From Caryophanales bacterium UBA6768 (GTDB taxonomy: Bacteria; Bacillota; Bacilli; Bacillales_D; Amphibacillaceae), in assembly GCA_002453315.1 (NCBI GenBank), contig DKGO01000069.1:1-14437 (forward strand): 14,437 bases of DNA, written 5' to 3'. The notes beneath the pieces are model-generated. The model saw only the letters and a list, made by a program, of their open reading frames with translations, was not told the DNA's origin and made no database searches. Positions 1 to 6,690 of this stretch are shown here, piece after piece. Made by a program: the position numbers and the translations under genes. The first letter of the stretch is position 1; each line of letters begins with the position of its first letter.

Positions 1-98
1 TTTAATTTTTACCCATCATTTTTTTTACTCCCAAATAAAAAGGACCTACCGAAAAATCACCATTAATGACTCTCAAATAAGTCCCATGTTTACCTTAA
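1..98. other. downstream flank of the M14 gene pair, no gene seen
   Basis: Short AT-rich stretch after the stop of the leftmost gene. I see no ORF with a ribosome binding site and no convincing terminator hairpin. The 10-bp palindrome CTTAATTAAG at 94-103 overlaps the stop codon but has no T-tract, so it is not called a terminator. The transcript may end beyond the left edge. Confidence 0.4.
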
Positions 99-1502
99 TT
101 AAGAATAACCATGATTTGATATGTTATTTTTAGTAATATGATTGGCTATAATTAGTCCACTTTCTATCTGGATTTTTACCAGTTTTTGAATTGGTATGAC
201 AGAATAATCAAAGGAATCCTCTATCTCCTTACAAAGCTCTATTAATGCCTCATTAGCTTTTTTATAAGTATTCCTTATCGTCTGAATAACTGACTTATCT
301 CTGCTGTTTTCGCCTTTGAGTTTCTCAAACTCAAATTCACAAGTACGAACAGTTAAACCTAAATATAAGCTAGAATGAAATAGAGGTAATAGATTATTAT
401 CAAAAATCTGAGAAACAGTTGCTAATTCTTCAAATTCCTTATTTTCTAAAATCCAATCCCGTTTTGCATCTATATTCTCGTCTTTTGTTTTAATTAATTG
501 GCTTACTAATTTAACAAACGGGTTTTCTCTACTTATATAAGGGCTTATTTCATCTAATAAGGTAGCAATCATATTATGGTAAACGTTCGATTCTTCAATG
601 TTTTTTAAAAGTATTTCCTTACGTGTCAAATCACCTTGACTCATATCTCCAATACGATGATCGAAGAAATATGGCAACTCCGTCATTAATGTCACACAAT
701 TTGCCCTAGTTAAAGCGTAGTCTGCACTAGTTGTCCCCGCTTCATAATTAGGTGTTTTCCCGGTATACTTTTCCATGAAATCATAAATTTGTTCGGCTTT
801 AAGCATGTTAAACACTGCAGGGGCAAATTCTTTAATAAATGGTGCTTCCGCCTCTCCTAGTGCTAGAGGAACCCCCTGTTTTCTAGCCGATTCATATAGA
901 CCCTCGTATAATTCTGGTATGTCGTGTGTTATATACCAATAAGCCCCATTAAATTCCGTGTTGTGCAGTGAATACATGAACACAGGCTTAATATCATCAA
1001 TGATATCCATTAAAATTTGTGTTTCAGGTAGCGGGTTATCAAAGTCAAGTTGTTTGTATTTAATCGGAAATGTCCACTCTACCTGTTCATAATCTGCCGG
1101 CCGATAATAGTTTTTAGCAAAATGATAGATATCATTCGGTCCCTGATATCCTTTTTCACCCAGACGAGTTCCATCTGGATCAATACATTTAATTATATAC
1201 CACGTCAGGTCTAGCCCATCACGCAATGCCTTATTTTCAGCTAATTCTCTCGATAAAAACTCCATAGACATAGCACCAATAGGTTCACTGGGATGGGGAC
1301 AAGCGAATGATAATGCATTTTTAGAACCATTACCTATTTTAATGCATTGAATAGGATGTCCATTTCTAGAATTTCCTACTTCAAATACATGAACAATTTC
1401 GGGATATTCCCTTGCTAATTTAAACGTACTTTCGTCCAATTCATCAACTGTTAAAAAAGTTTCGTAGTTTGGGACCTTATCAATAATATCTTGGAAGTTC
1501 AA
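99..1502 (-). CDS. M14 family zinc carboxypeptidase (second of a tandem pair)
   Basis: 467-residue M14-fold metallopeptidase or amidohydrolase. Visible zinc ligands are H70 and E73 in CPHPSEP and H180 in YSLHN. E275 in TELPYFFD fits the catalytic glutamate, and DPDG (109-112) matches the NPDG-like segment seen in M14 enzymes. There is no signal peptide or membrane helix, so it should act in the cytoplasm, presumably on an imported peptide or acyl-amino acid; the substrate is unknown. The start is TTG, preceded at 8 nt by a GGGGGAG ribosome binding site. It lies 34 bp after the stop of its paralogue (1537-2928), in the same direction, and has no promoter of its own, so the two form an operon. 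The paralogues match along their whole length, roughly 60% by eye, with all catalytic residues kept in both. The last 150 residues or so are helical and not recognised as a known domain. Confidence 0.82.
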   Translation of the reverse strand: MNFQDIIDKVPNYETFLTVDELDESTFKLAREYPEIVHVFEVGNSRNGHPIQCIKIGNGSKNALSFACPHPSEPIGAMSMEFLSRELAENKALRDGLDLTWYIIKCIDPDGTRLGEKGYQGPNDIYHFAKNYYRPADYEQVEWTFPIKYKQLDFDNPLPETQILMDIIDDIKPVFMYSLHNTEFNGAYWYITHDIPELYEGLYESARKQGVPLALGEAEAPFIKEFAPAVFNMLKAEQIYDFMEKYTGKTPNYEAGTTSADYALTRANCVTLMTELPYFFDHRIGDMSQGDLTRKEILLKNIEESNVYHNMIATLLDEISPYISRENPFVKLVSQLIKTKDENIDAKRDWILENKEFEELATVSQIFDNNLLPLFHSSLYLGLTVRTCEFEFEKLKGENSRDKSVIQTIRNTYKKANEALIELCKEIEDSFDYSVIPIQKLVKIQIESGLIIANHITKNNISNHGYS

Positions 1503-1536
1503 AACTAACTCTCCCCCTACACTAAAGTTTTTAAAT

Positions 1537-2928
1537 CTAGGCTAAAATTTTATTGTTAGTAATATGATAAGCCACTTTAAGTCCACTTTCTATTTGGATC
1601 TTTACAAGTTTCTGAACTGGTATGACAGAGTAGTCAAATGTATTCTCCATTTCTTGACAAAGTATTATTAGTTTTTCGCTACCCTGTCTATGAATCTCTC
1701 TAATCTTATTGATAGCTGATTTATCTTGATGATTGTCATGATCAAGCCTTTCTAATTCAAATTCACAAGTACGTACTGTTAAACTTAAAAATAAACCATA
1801 ATGAAATACAGGCAATAATTTATTATCAAATATTTGGGATACTGTTGCTAACTCCTCAAATTCCTTGTTATTTCGAATCCAATCTTTCTTAGCCTCGTTA
1901 TCATCATCTTTAGCCTCTAACATTTGATTTACCAGTTTAACAAAGGGATTGCTTTTACTAATATAGGATCTTATTTCTCTCAAGAGGTCCTCGATCATAT
2001 TATAATATACAATCGACTCTTCGATGTTTTTTAACAGCACTTCCTTTCGCGTCATATCCCCTTTACCCATATCTGCAATTCGTTTATCAAAAAAATGTGG
2101 TAATTCCGTCACTAATGTCACACAATTAGCCTTTGTTAGTGCATAGTCGGCACTTGTTGTACCAGCCTCATATTTTGGTGTACTACCAGTATGTTTTTCC
2201 ATAAAGTCATAAATCTCCCTAGCAAAAGGCATTTTATACACTGCCGGGGCAAATTCTTTTACAAATGGAGCCTCTGGTTCACCTAGAGCTAAAGGCATAC
2301 CCTGTTTTTTAGCTGCTTCATACAAGCTATCATATAGTTCCGGTATATCATGGCTCATATACCAAAAGGCCCCACTAAAATCCGTGTTGTGTAATGAATA
2401 CATAAATTCTGGCTTAATATCATCGATGATGTTCATTAAAACTTGAGTTTCTGGCATTGGTTTATCAAAATCAATTTCTTTATAGTTAAAAGGAAATGTA
2501 AACTCCACTTGTTCATAATCTGCTGGTCTGTAATAGTTTTTAATATAATTATAAAGATTATACGGTCCTTTATACCACTTTTCACCGAGACGCGCGCCAT
2601 CTGGATCAATACATTTAATTAAATACCATGTAAAATCTAAGTCTTCACGGAGTTTTTTGTTTTTAGCTAATTCCTGGGTGAAAAACTCCAACGTCATAAC
2701 CCCAATTGGTTCACTAGGATGGGGACAAGCAAATAATAATGCATTTTTAGAACCATTACCTATTTTAATACATTGGATTGGTTCTTGGTTACGAGATTTC
2801 CCAACTTCAAATACACTTACAGTTTCAGGAAACTTTTTTGCTAATTCAAATGTACTTTCATTCATCTCATCAACTGTGAAAAATGATTCATAGTTCGGAA
2901 CCTTATTTATAATTTCTTGAACATTCAA
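1537..2928 (-). CDS. M14 family zinc carboxypeptidase (first of a tandem pair)
   Basis: 463-residue paralogue of the gene at 99-1502 and the promoter-proximal member. Zinc ligands H70, E73 (CPHPSEP) and H180 (YSLHN), catalytic E275 (TELPHFFD) and DPDG (109-112) are at identical positions. No export signal is seen, so a cytoplasmic enzyme is expected. The start is TTG at 2926-2928, with GGGAGG 8 nt upstream. The leader GTTAGTTTTGAA is shared with the paralogue, so the duplication included the translation start. The differences lie mainly in residues 115-150 and the C-terminal helical part, suggesting related but distinct substrates. The gene diverges from a two-component system whose regulator probably controls it (see 3032-3077). 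The M14 assignment is firm; the reaction is open, as M14 members also include amidases and deacylases. Confidence 0.82.
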   Translation of the reverse strand: MNVQEIINKVPNYESFFTVDEMNESTFELAKKFPETVSVFEVGKSRNQEPIQCIKIGNGSKNALLFACPHPSEPIGVMTLEFFTQELAKNKKLREDLDFTWYLIKCIDPDGARLGEKWYKGPYNLYNYIKNYYRPADYEQVEFTFPFNYKEIDFDKPMPETQVLMNIIDDIKPEFMYSLHNTDFSGAFWYMSHDIPELYDSLYEAAKKQGMPLALGEPEAPFVKEFAPAVYKMPFAREIYDFMEKHTGSTPKYEAGTTSADYALTKANCVTLVTELPHFFDKRIADMGKGDMTRKEVLLKNIEESIVYYNMIEDLLREIRSYISKSNPFVKLVNQMLEAKDDDNEAKKDWIRNNKEFEELATVSQIFDNKLLPVFHYGLFLSLTVRTCEFELERLDHDNHQDKSAINKIREIHRQGSEKLIILCQEMENTFDYSVIPVQKLVKIQIESGLKVAYHITNNKILA

Positions 2929-3006
2929 AACTAACGCCTCCCTATCATTTTTTTATAAACCATTGGTATATCTAAGTGGACTTTACTCACACACGATTCT
3001 TACATC

Positions 3007-3029
3007 ACGAAAAACACTTGCGTTTTCGT
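3007..3029 (-). promoter_or_regulatory. inverted repeat at the predicted start of the M14 transcript
   Basis: On the minus strand ACGAAAA and TTTTCGT form a perfect 7-bp inverted repeat around a 9-nt loop. It straddles the position about 7 nt after the TATAAA box at 3032-3037, so it could be a DNA operator or a partial 5' hairpin. No gene ends here on either strand, so a terminator role is unlikely. Confidence 0.3.
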
Positions 3030-3031
3030 TT

Positions 3032-3077
3032 TTTATAATGTTGTTAAAACTAATCATTTTAACACTAACATTTTAAC
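3032..3077 (-). promoter_or_regulatory. activator-type promoter of the M14 operon with direct repeats
   Basis: Read on the minus strand: GTTAAAATG (3077-3069), 5 nt, GTTAAAATG (3063-3055), 17 nt, then TATAAA (3037-3032). The promoter-proximal repeat occupies the -35 position and no TTGACA-like hexamer is present. This is the layout expected for a promoter that needs an activator touching RNA polymerase. A third, inverted copy (GTTAAAA on the plus strand, 3043-3049) makes a perfect 7-bp dyad with the proximal repeat. The AraC-type regulator at 4303-5361 is the obvious candidate ligand, since AraC proteins use two HTHs on direct repeats. The repeats are seen; the binding is inferred. Confidence 0.5.
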
Positions 3078-3117
3078 GTCTCTATTTATTTTAAAAAAAT
3101 AGCCTTTTTTCTTTAAT

Positions 3118-3148
3118 TTTCGCTCAAAAATGGGTTTCCAAAGCGAAA
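3118..3148. repeat. inverted repeat in the divergent intergenic region
   Basis: TTTCGCT (3118-3124) and AGCGAAA (3142-3148) are perfect 7-bp arms 17 nt apart. The site lies about 80 bp upstream of the direct repeats of the M14 promoter and about 135 bp upstream of the kinase promoter. It could be a regulator site; no known box is recognised. Confidence 0.25.
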
Positions 3149-3169
3149 GTTAGTTAGGAAAAACATGAT

Positions 3170-3185
3170 GAAAATATACTGTCAT
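3170..3185 (+). repeat. GAAAATAT-ACTGTCAT motif, copy 1
   Basis: GAAAATATACTGTCAT lies upstream of the kinase gene. Almost the same string, with two extra T, recurs at 4251-4268 just upstream of the response-regulator gene. It is a possible shared operator; AT-rich chance similarity cannot be excluded. Confidence 0.25.
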
Positions 3186-3283
3186 ATAAGTCCAAGATAG
3201 GCAAAGGAATGGGATGTTTAACGAAATTATGTGAATAAAAAATATTGTTTTCTGTGTTCTTTATAAGGACATATACAAAAAGA

Positions 3284-3312
3284 TTGCAATAATTAACTGC
3301 GATTTTTATATT
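3284..3312 (+). promoter_or_regulatory. sigma-A-type promoter of the histidine kinase gene
   Basis: TTGCAA (3284-3289), a 17-nt spacer and TATATT (3307-3312) form a good vegetative promoter. Transcription would begin near 3319, which argues that translation starts downstream of that point (see the kinase entry). Confidence 0.5.
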
Positions 3313-3338
3313 CGGGATATGATATACTATAAAATAAA

Positions 3339-3353
3339 AAAGAGCGCTTACAA
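3339..3353. promoter_or_regulatory. candidate CcpA cre box in the kinase leader
   Basis: The minus strand reads TTGTAAGCGCTCTTT, which differs from the cre consensus WTGNAANCGNWNNCW at one defined position. It sits about 20-35 nt after the predicted transcription start and directly before the ribosome binding site, a usual place for repression by roadblock. This suggests the two-component system is shut down when preferred sugars are present. Confidence 0.4.
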
Positions 3354-3363
3354 GGTGATCATT

Positions 3364-4164
3364 ATGATAATGACTGAATCACTGTTTACCATTACTATAA
3401 TTATAGGCTTAGTGGGCGGAGTTGTTTGTCTTACAACTCTAGTCCTACTTCTTGTTATTGAAAAAGAATATGAATATTTAATTGCGGATAAAAGAAAAAC
3501 AGAATTAGAGAAATTGCTTAAGGAGGCGCAACTTGAGAATGTGGCCTCCCAAATTCAACCCCATTTTTTATTTAATGCACTTAACATCATAACATCTTTA
3601 ATCAGGCTAGAAAAAAATAAAAAGGCGGAAAATGCAATTTACTCTATATCCTTATTGTTGCGTTATTCCACAAGGGAATCGGAGGAGTTAGTAACGATAA
3701 AGGAAGAAGTTTTTTATATTAAAATGTTTCTTAATATCCAAAATCTAAGATTCGGTAATAGACTTACTTGGTCAATCGATGAAAGTGATGAAATAAGCTA
3801 TTTTAAAATTCCCAAATTCCTCATCCAACCATTTGTTGAAAATGCCTGTAAACACGGTATTGAACCAAAAATAAACGGAGGATTGATTCACATTGTTACC
3901 GAGAGAAATCACAATCAACTAGTTATTAAAGTAGTGGATAATGGTTTAGGCATACCCGAGAAAATAGTAAATGAATTTAATGCATGGAAGAATGAAAATA
4001 TTAGTACTGAAACATTTGGAATTGGGATTAAAAATACTTATAAAAGAATTAAGCACTTCTATGGATCTAACGGTAATTTAGAAATAAGTAGTCTATCACC
4101 AGGAACAAGCTGCATTATTAGGATAAATAACTACCATGATTTGTTAAGTGAGTCAAAGTCATAA
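3364..4164 (+). CDS. YesM/LytS-type sensor histidine kinase with minimal input domain
   Basis: 266-residue kinase of the His_kinase (PF06580) plus HATPase_c type. One hydrophobic segment at residues 7-32 anchors it. A short linker follows, then the phosphoacceptor block QPHFLFNAL with H67, the N-box QPFVENACKHG (155-165), the G1 box VDNGLGI (191-197) and the G2 box GIGIKN (219-224). There is no extracellular loop, HAMP, PAS or GAF domain, so the signal probably comes from a partner. The ATG at 3364 was chosen because AGGTGA at 3353-3358 is well spaced from it; the ATG at 3370 is a near-equal alternative. The more upstream ATG at 3319 lies at the predicted transcription start and has no ribosome binding site. 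The partner is surely the response regulator 138 bp downstream. A candidate cre box precedes the start. Confidence 0.85.
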   Translation: MIMTESLFTITIIIGLVGGVVCLTTLVLLLVIEKEYEYLIADKRKTELEKLLKEAQLENVASQIQPHFLFNALNIITSLIRLEKNKKAENAIYSISLLLRYSTRESEELVTIKEEVFYIKMFLNIQNLRFGNRLTWSIDESDEISYFKIPKFLIQPFVENACKHGIEPKINGGLIHIVTERNHNQLVIKVVDNGLGIPEKIVNEFNAWKNENISTETFGIGIKNTYKRIKHFYGSNGNLEISSLSPGTSCIIRINNYHDLLSESKS

Positions 4165-4197
4165 AGGCTCATTTAATAAATCTATACCTATTTTATA

Positions 4198-4210
4198 AAA
4201 GGTGACCTTT
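4198..4210. repeat. 13-bp palindrome between kinase and regulator genes
   Basis: AAAGGT-G-ACCTTT has perfect 6-bp arms around a single central base. It lies about 20 bp upstream of the -35 box at 4231. The arms are too short and lack a T-tract for a terminator, so an operator is more likely. Confidence 0.3.
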
Positions 4211-4230
4211 ATCATTCTAATTAATAACAC

Positions 4231-4259
4231 TTGACTGTTAAACGAACATAGAAAATATT
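4231..4259 (+). promoter_or_regulatory. candidate promoter of the response-regulator gene
   Basis: TTGACT (4231-4236), a 17-nt spacer and AATATT (4254-4259) form a strong -35 with a fair -10. It would let the regulator and the membrane protein be made separately from the kinase, which fits the unusually long kinase-regulator gap of 138 bp. Confidence 0.4.
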
Positions 4260-4268
4260 TACTGTCAT
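4251..4268 (+). repeat. GAAAATAT-ACTGTCAT motif, copy 2
   Basis: GAAAATATTTACTGTCAT overlaps the -10 box of the regulator promoter. It matches 3170-3185 apart from a TT insertion. At this place a bound protein would block transcription, so autoregulation is possible. Confidence 0.25.
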
Positions 4269-4302
4269 CAATTCATAAAATGACGAAAGGGAGGGAATAT
4301 AC

Positions 4303-5361
4303 ATGAAAATTCTTGTAGTGGATGATGAGTATATAGAATTAATCACGATTAAAAAGATGCTACATGAACAAGGCTATGATGCTGTTAAGACAGCAGAAAA
4401 TGGGTTTGAAGCATTAAAATTGCTTCAGTCGGAATCCTTCGACAGTATCTTGTTAGATATTAGTATGCCTGGATTAAGTGGATTGGAATTACTAGAAATC
4501 ATCAATAGAAAATGGTCAGATGTTGTTGTTTCTATTGTTTCAGCCTATGGGGAGTTTACTTATGCCAAAAAGGCATTGGAATTAGGAGCCCATTGTTATT
4601 TGCTAAAGCCTTTTTCTATATTAGAATTAACCGATACACTGAAACGACTAAAATTCCAATATGATAAAAAAATCCATATGAAAGAGATGATCAAACAGTC
4701 ACTAATGGAAAGTGTCATTTATGCTGAGGAACAAAGTGTTTCCTCAACAGAATTAATAGCAGTATTTGGATTTAAACCAGAAGTTATTGTTGCGACAAAG
4801 TCTTTTCAACGGCACTGGGAACAACAATTCCCTACGTATTTTAAGGATATCAATGATATAGCCATCTTTAAACCGATTAATGGCTATAGTCTTTTTGTAA
4901 CAAAGAAGGAAAATTTAAAACAGGTAAAAGAGAAGCTATTATCCATTCAAGTTCTTTTGGGTGATTCCTTTCTTTATGGTATTGGGTGCTCGTATGATGT
5001 CAAAGTAGCTTATGGAAAGGCAATACAGGATTTGTCTGACAAGAATACGACAATTGCTACAAAATCCACCCTATATATTCGTGAAAACTATTCAAAACAA
5101 TTAACACTTGAAAACGTTGCTAATGCCGTCCATGTAAGTTCGTCCCACCTTAACAGACTGTTAAAAAGGGAAACTGGAAAAACATTTACTGAAATATTAT
5201 TAACAACGCGAATTTACAAGTCTCAAACCCTTTTAAAACAAAATTATAATATTGATTTTGTCTCAGATAAGGTAGGTTTTAATAGTTCAGCATATTTTGC
5301 TGTCTGTTTTAAAAAAGTAACTGGTCTTTCCCCCAGTGAATACAGGAGAGATGTTAGGTGA
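4303..5361 (+). CDS. YesN-type response regulator (receiver + AraC HTH)
   Basis: 352 residues. The receiver domain (1-120) has acidic pocket D7/D8, phosphoacceptor D52 in LLDISMPG, S80 and K102 in LLKPF. Residues 125-250 are a variable linker with no recognised domain. The C-terminus (about 250-350) is an AraC-type double helix-turn-helix: HTH1 about 268-289, HTH2 about 316-338, ending in the usual GLSPSEYRR signature. The ATG follows a very strong AAGGGAGGG ribosome binding site. It should be phosphorylated by the kinase at 3364-4164 and bind paired direct repeats; the best candidates in the window are the GTTAAAATG repeats of the divergent M14 promoter. Its stop overlaps the start of the membrane-protein gene (GTGA), implying translational coupling. 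Confidence 0.9.
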   Translation: MKILVVDDEYIELITIKKMLHEQGYDAVKTAENGFEALKLLQSESFDSILLDISMPGLSGLELLEIINRKWSDVVVSIVSAYGEFTYAKKALELGAHCYLLKPFSILELTDTLKRLKFQYDKKIHMKEMIKQSLMESVIYAEEQSVSSTELIAVFGFKPEVIVATKSFQRHWEQQFPTYFKDINDIAIFKPINGYSLFVTKKENLKQVKEKLLSIQVLLGDSFLYGIGCSYDVKVAYGKAIQDLSDKNTTIATKSTLYIRENYSKQLTLENVANAVHVSSSHLNRLLKRETGKTFTEILLTTRIYKSQTLLKQNYNIDFVSDKVGFNSSAYFAVCFKKVTGLSPSEYRRDVR

Positions 5362-6500
5362 AAGGTGGATTAGGGACACAAATCATTAAATTATTAATGC
5401 CTTGGATTAATCCGATTACCTTTTTATTAGCTTCGGTGATAGCCTATGAATTTGGTATGTTGGGATTGTTAGTATTCGCATTTATAACAGCTGTTTCATT
5501 CTTAATCATCTTTTTTATTTCAAAAAGACCTATAACGTTCGTAAAGGATATTCAACTAAGAAAAGTTATCTATATAATATTTGTAACGGAGATTTTTATT
5601 ATCATATTATTGGTTAGTAAGAAAATCATCCTTGGCTTACACAAAGGTTATTTTTCAATTATTTACATTCTTATTACTGTATTATTGGTCAGTATTTTCT
5701 ACATTGGAAATCGGTCCAAAAATTGGATATCAAATAGTATTGTCGTTCTGGGATTGATTATTTCATTTTTAATACCAACCGTCTCTTACTTAAAAGTAGG
5801 TATTCCCACAGTCTATTCTGGTTTATATTATTTAGATGCAGATATGCTTACATTTAACCTTAAACATGTTTGGACTTCCTTTATTGTTTGGGCAATTATC
5901 GTTACAATACATCAATACCTTTTTTATTTCCATTACATGAAAAATGGAGTTTCTAAATTAAATAACAAGTCATTATTAATTTCATCTCTAATTTGTATGA
6001 TCATCCCCATTTCCGCAGGTTCTTTAGCATTTTTAGCTAAAGCATCGGTTTTATGGGTAGACTCTGTCGATAATGTTAGTTTATTAATCATTTATGAATA
6101 TGGGGGATCTTTCGGCAAAATATTATTTGTGATTATCTCCCTTTTTATTTTAATAAATCTATTTTTAAAGGTAGGGGCTTCTTTAGGTACATATGGATTT
6201 AAAGGAAAGTTAGAAATTTTGTATTTCTTAACCATTCCCATAATCGTAGTAACAGCGTTAGATATATCTATCCTTAATGTGTTTCTCTTTTTTGCTGTTT
6301 TTTGGGGACCATTAATTAGTATGATTTTATTTGCCGGTAATTTGAACCAAGGATTAAAAGTATCCTACACGATTGGTGTCATAACCGCACTTCTTACTAT
6401 GCATGTTTCAACACTCCCTTTTGCGATTATTTTAAGTTGTCTCTCGACAGCGCTAATTTTATTATCATTTAAAGTTATAAGATGGCTATCCAAAAAGTAA
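5358..6500 (+). CDS. polytopic membrane protein, possibly related to sodium:solute symporters
   Basis: 380 residues with about 12 hydrophobic helices, roughly at 13-32, 34-54, 68-88, 97-117, 124-144, 169-192, 205-228, 252-274, 286-303, 304-326, 333-350 and 352-371. I do not recognise it firmly. Residues 165-350 resemble the middle and end of SSS (PutP-like) transporters: a helix ending in HQYLFYFHYM, then a GS..FLAKA helix, a GGSFGKILF helix and AVFWGPLISMILF. The usual SSS sodium-site serine/threonine segment is not evident (LKVGASLG instead), and at 380 residues it is short for the family. The GTG start overlaps the regulator's TGA and has AGGAGA 8 nt upstream. Translational coupling to the regulator suggests it is a co-sensor or a transporter of the inducing compound. 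Another APC/LeuT-fold family is possible. Confidence 0.6.
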   Translation: MKGGLGTQIIKLLMPWINPITFLLASVIAYEFGMLGLLVFAFITAVSFLIIFFISKRPITFVKDIQLRKVIYIIFVTEIFIIILLVSKKIILGLHKGYFSIIYILITVLLVSIFYIGNRSKNWISNSIVVLGLIISFLIPTVSYLKVGIPTVYSGLYYLDADMLTFNLKHVWTSFIVWAIIVTIHQYLFYFHYMKNGVSKLNNKSLLISSLICMIIPISAGSLAFLAKASVLWVDSVDNVSLLIIYEYGGSFGKILFVIISLFILINLFLKVGASLGTYGFKGKLEILYFLTIPIIVVTALDISILNVFLFFAVFWGPLISMILFAGNLNQGLKVSYTIGVITALLTMHVSTLPFAIILSCLSTALILLSFKVIRWLSKK

Positions 6501-6513
6501 TGATTCATTACTT
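6495..6513. terminator. palindrome shared by convergent gene ends
   Basis: AAGTAATGA-T-TCATTACTT gives perfect 9-bp arms. It covers the stop of the membrane-protein gene (TAA, 6498-6500) and, on the other strand, the stop of the small ORF (TAA, 6508-6510). No clean T-tract follows on either strand, so it would be a weak bidirectional terminator at best. Confidence 0.3.
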
Positions 6514-6651
6514 ATTTAGGGTGGATGCTGTTCTGGACCCATGAACATTTTCAGCTTTTCCTTTTGGACTCATCAATATTTCGCTGGGTCTGTCGTTGGC
6601 ATATTCATCATACACTTGAAAACCATCTCCTCCTTTTGCATACCGTTTCAC
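6508..6651 (-). CDS. possible small protein of 47 residues, unknown
   Basis: From GTG at 6651 the minus strand encodes a polar peptide beginning KRYAKGGDGFQVYDEY and ending SRTASTLNK. It has no membrane segment, cysteine or recognised motif. Its composition is protein-like and it lies 39 bp after the FAD oxidoreductase in the same direction and, by chance or decay, in the same frame with two stops between. The ribosome binding site is weak (AGAG), and the AAAGGAGG inside the ORF is part of codons for KGG. It could be a real co-transcribed small gene, a vestige of a longer gene, or chance. I do not recognise it. Confidence 0.3.
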   Translation of the reverse strand: MKRYAKGGDGFQVYDEYANDRPSEILMSPKGKAENVHGSRTASTLNK

Positions 6652-6690
6652 ATTTATCTCTAATTATGAAAAATGTTCTGTTGGTCTTGG

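Noticed and set aside
94..103. palindrome CTTAATTAAG at the left M14 stop
   Set aside because: Short, AT-only core and no T-tract; expected by chance in such DNA.
2657..2893. 78-codon plus-strand frame opposite the M14 gene
   Set aside because: It lies fully inside a well-supported gene on the other strand and has no recognisable protein character.
99..2928. M14 genes as the missing DoeB-type deacetylase
   Set aside because: DoeB belongs to the AstE/aspartoacylase branch with a different zinc motif; these have CPHPSEP and are 10 kb away in another regulatory unit.
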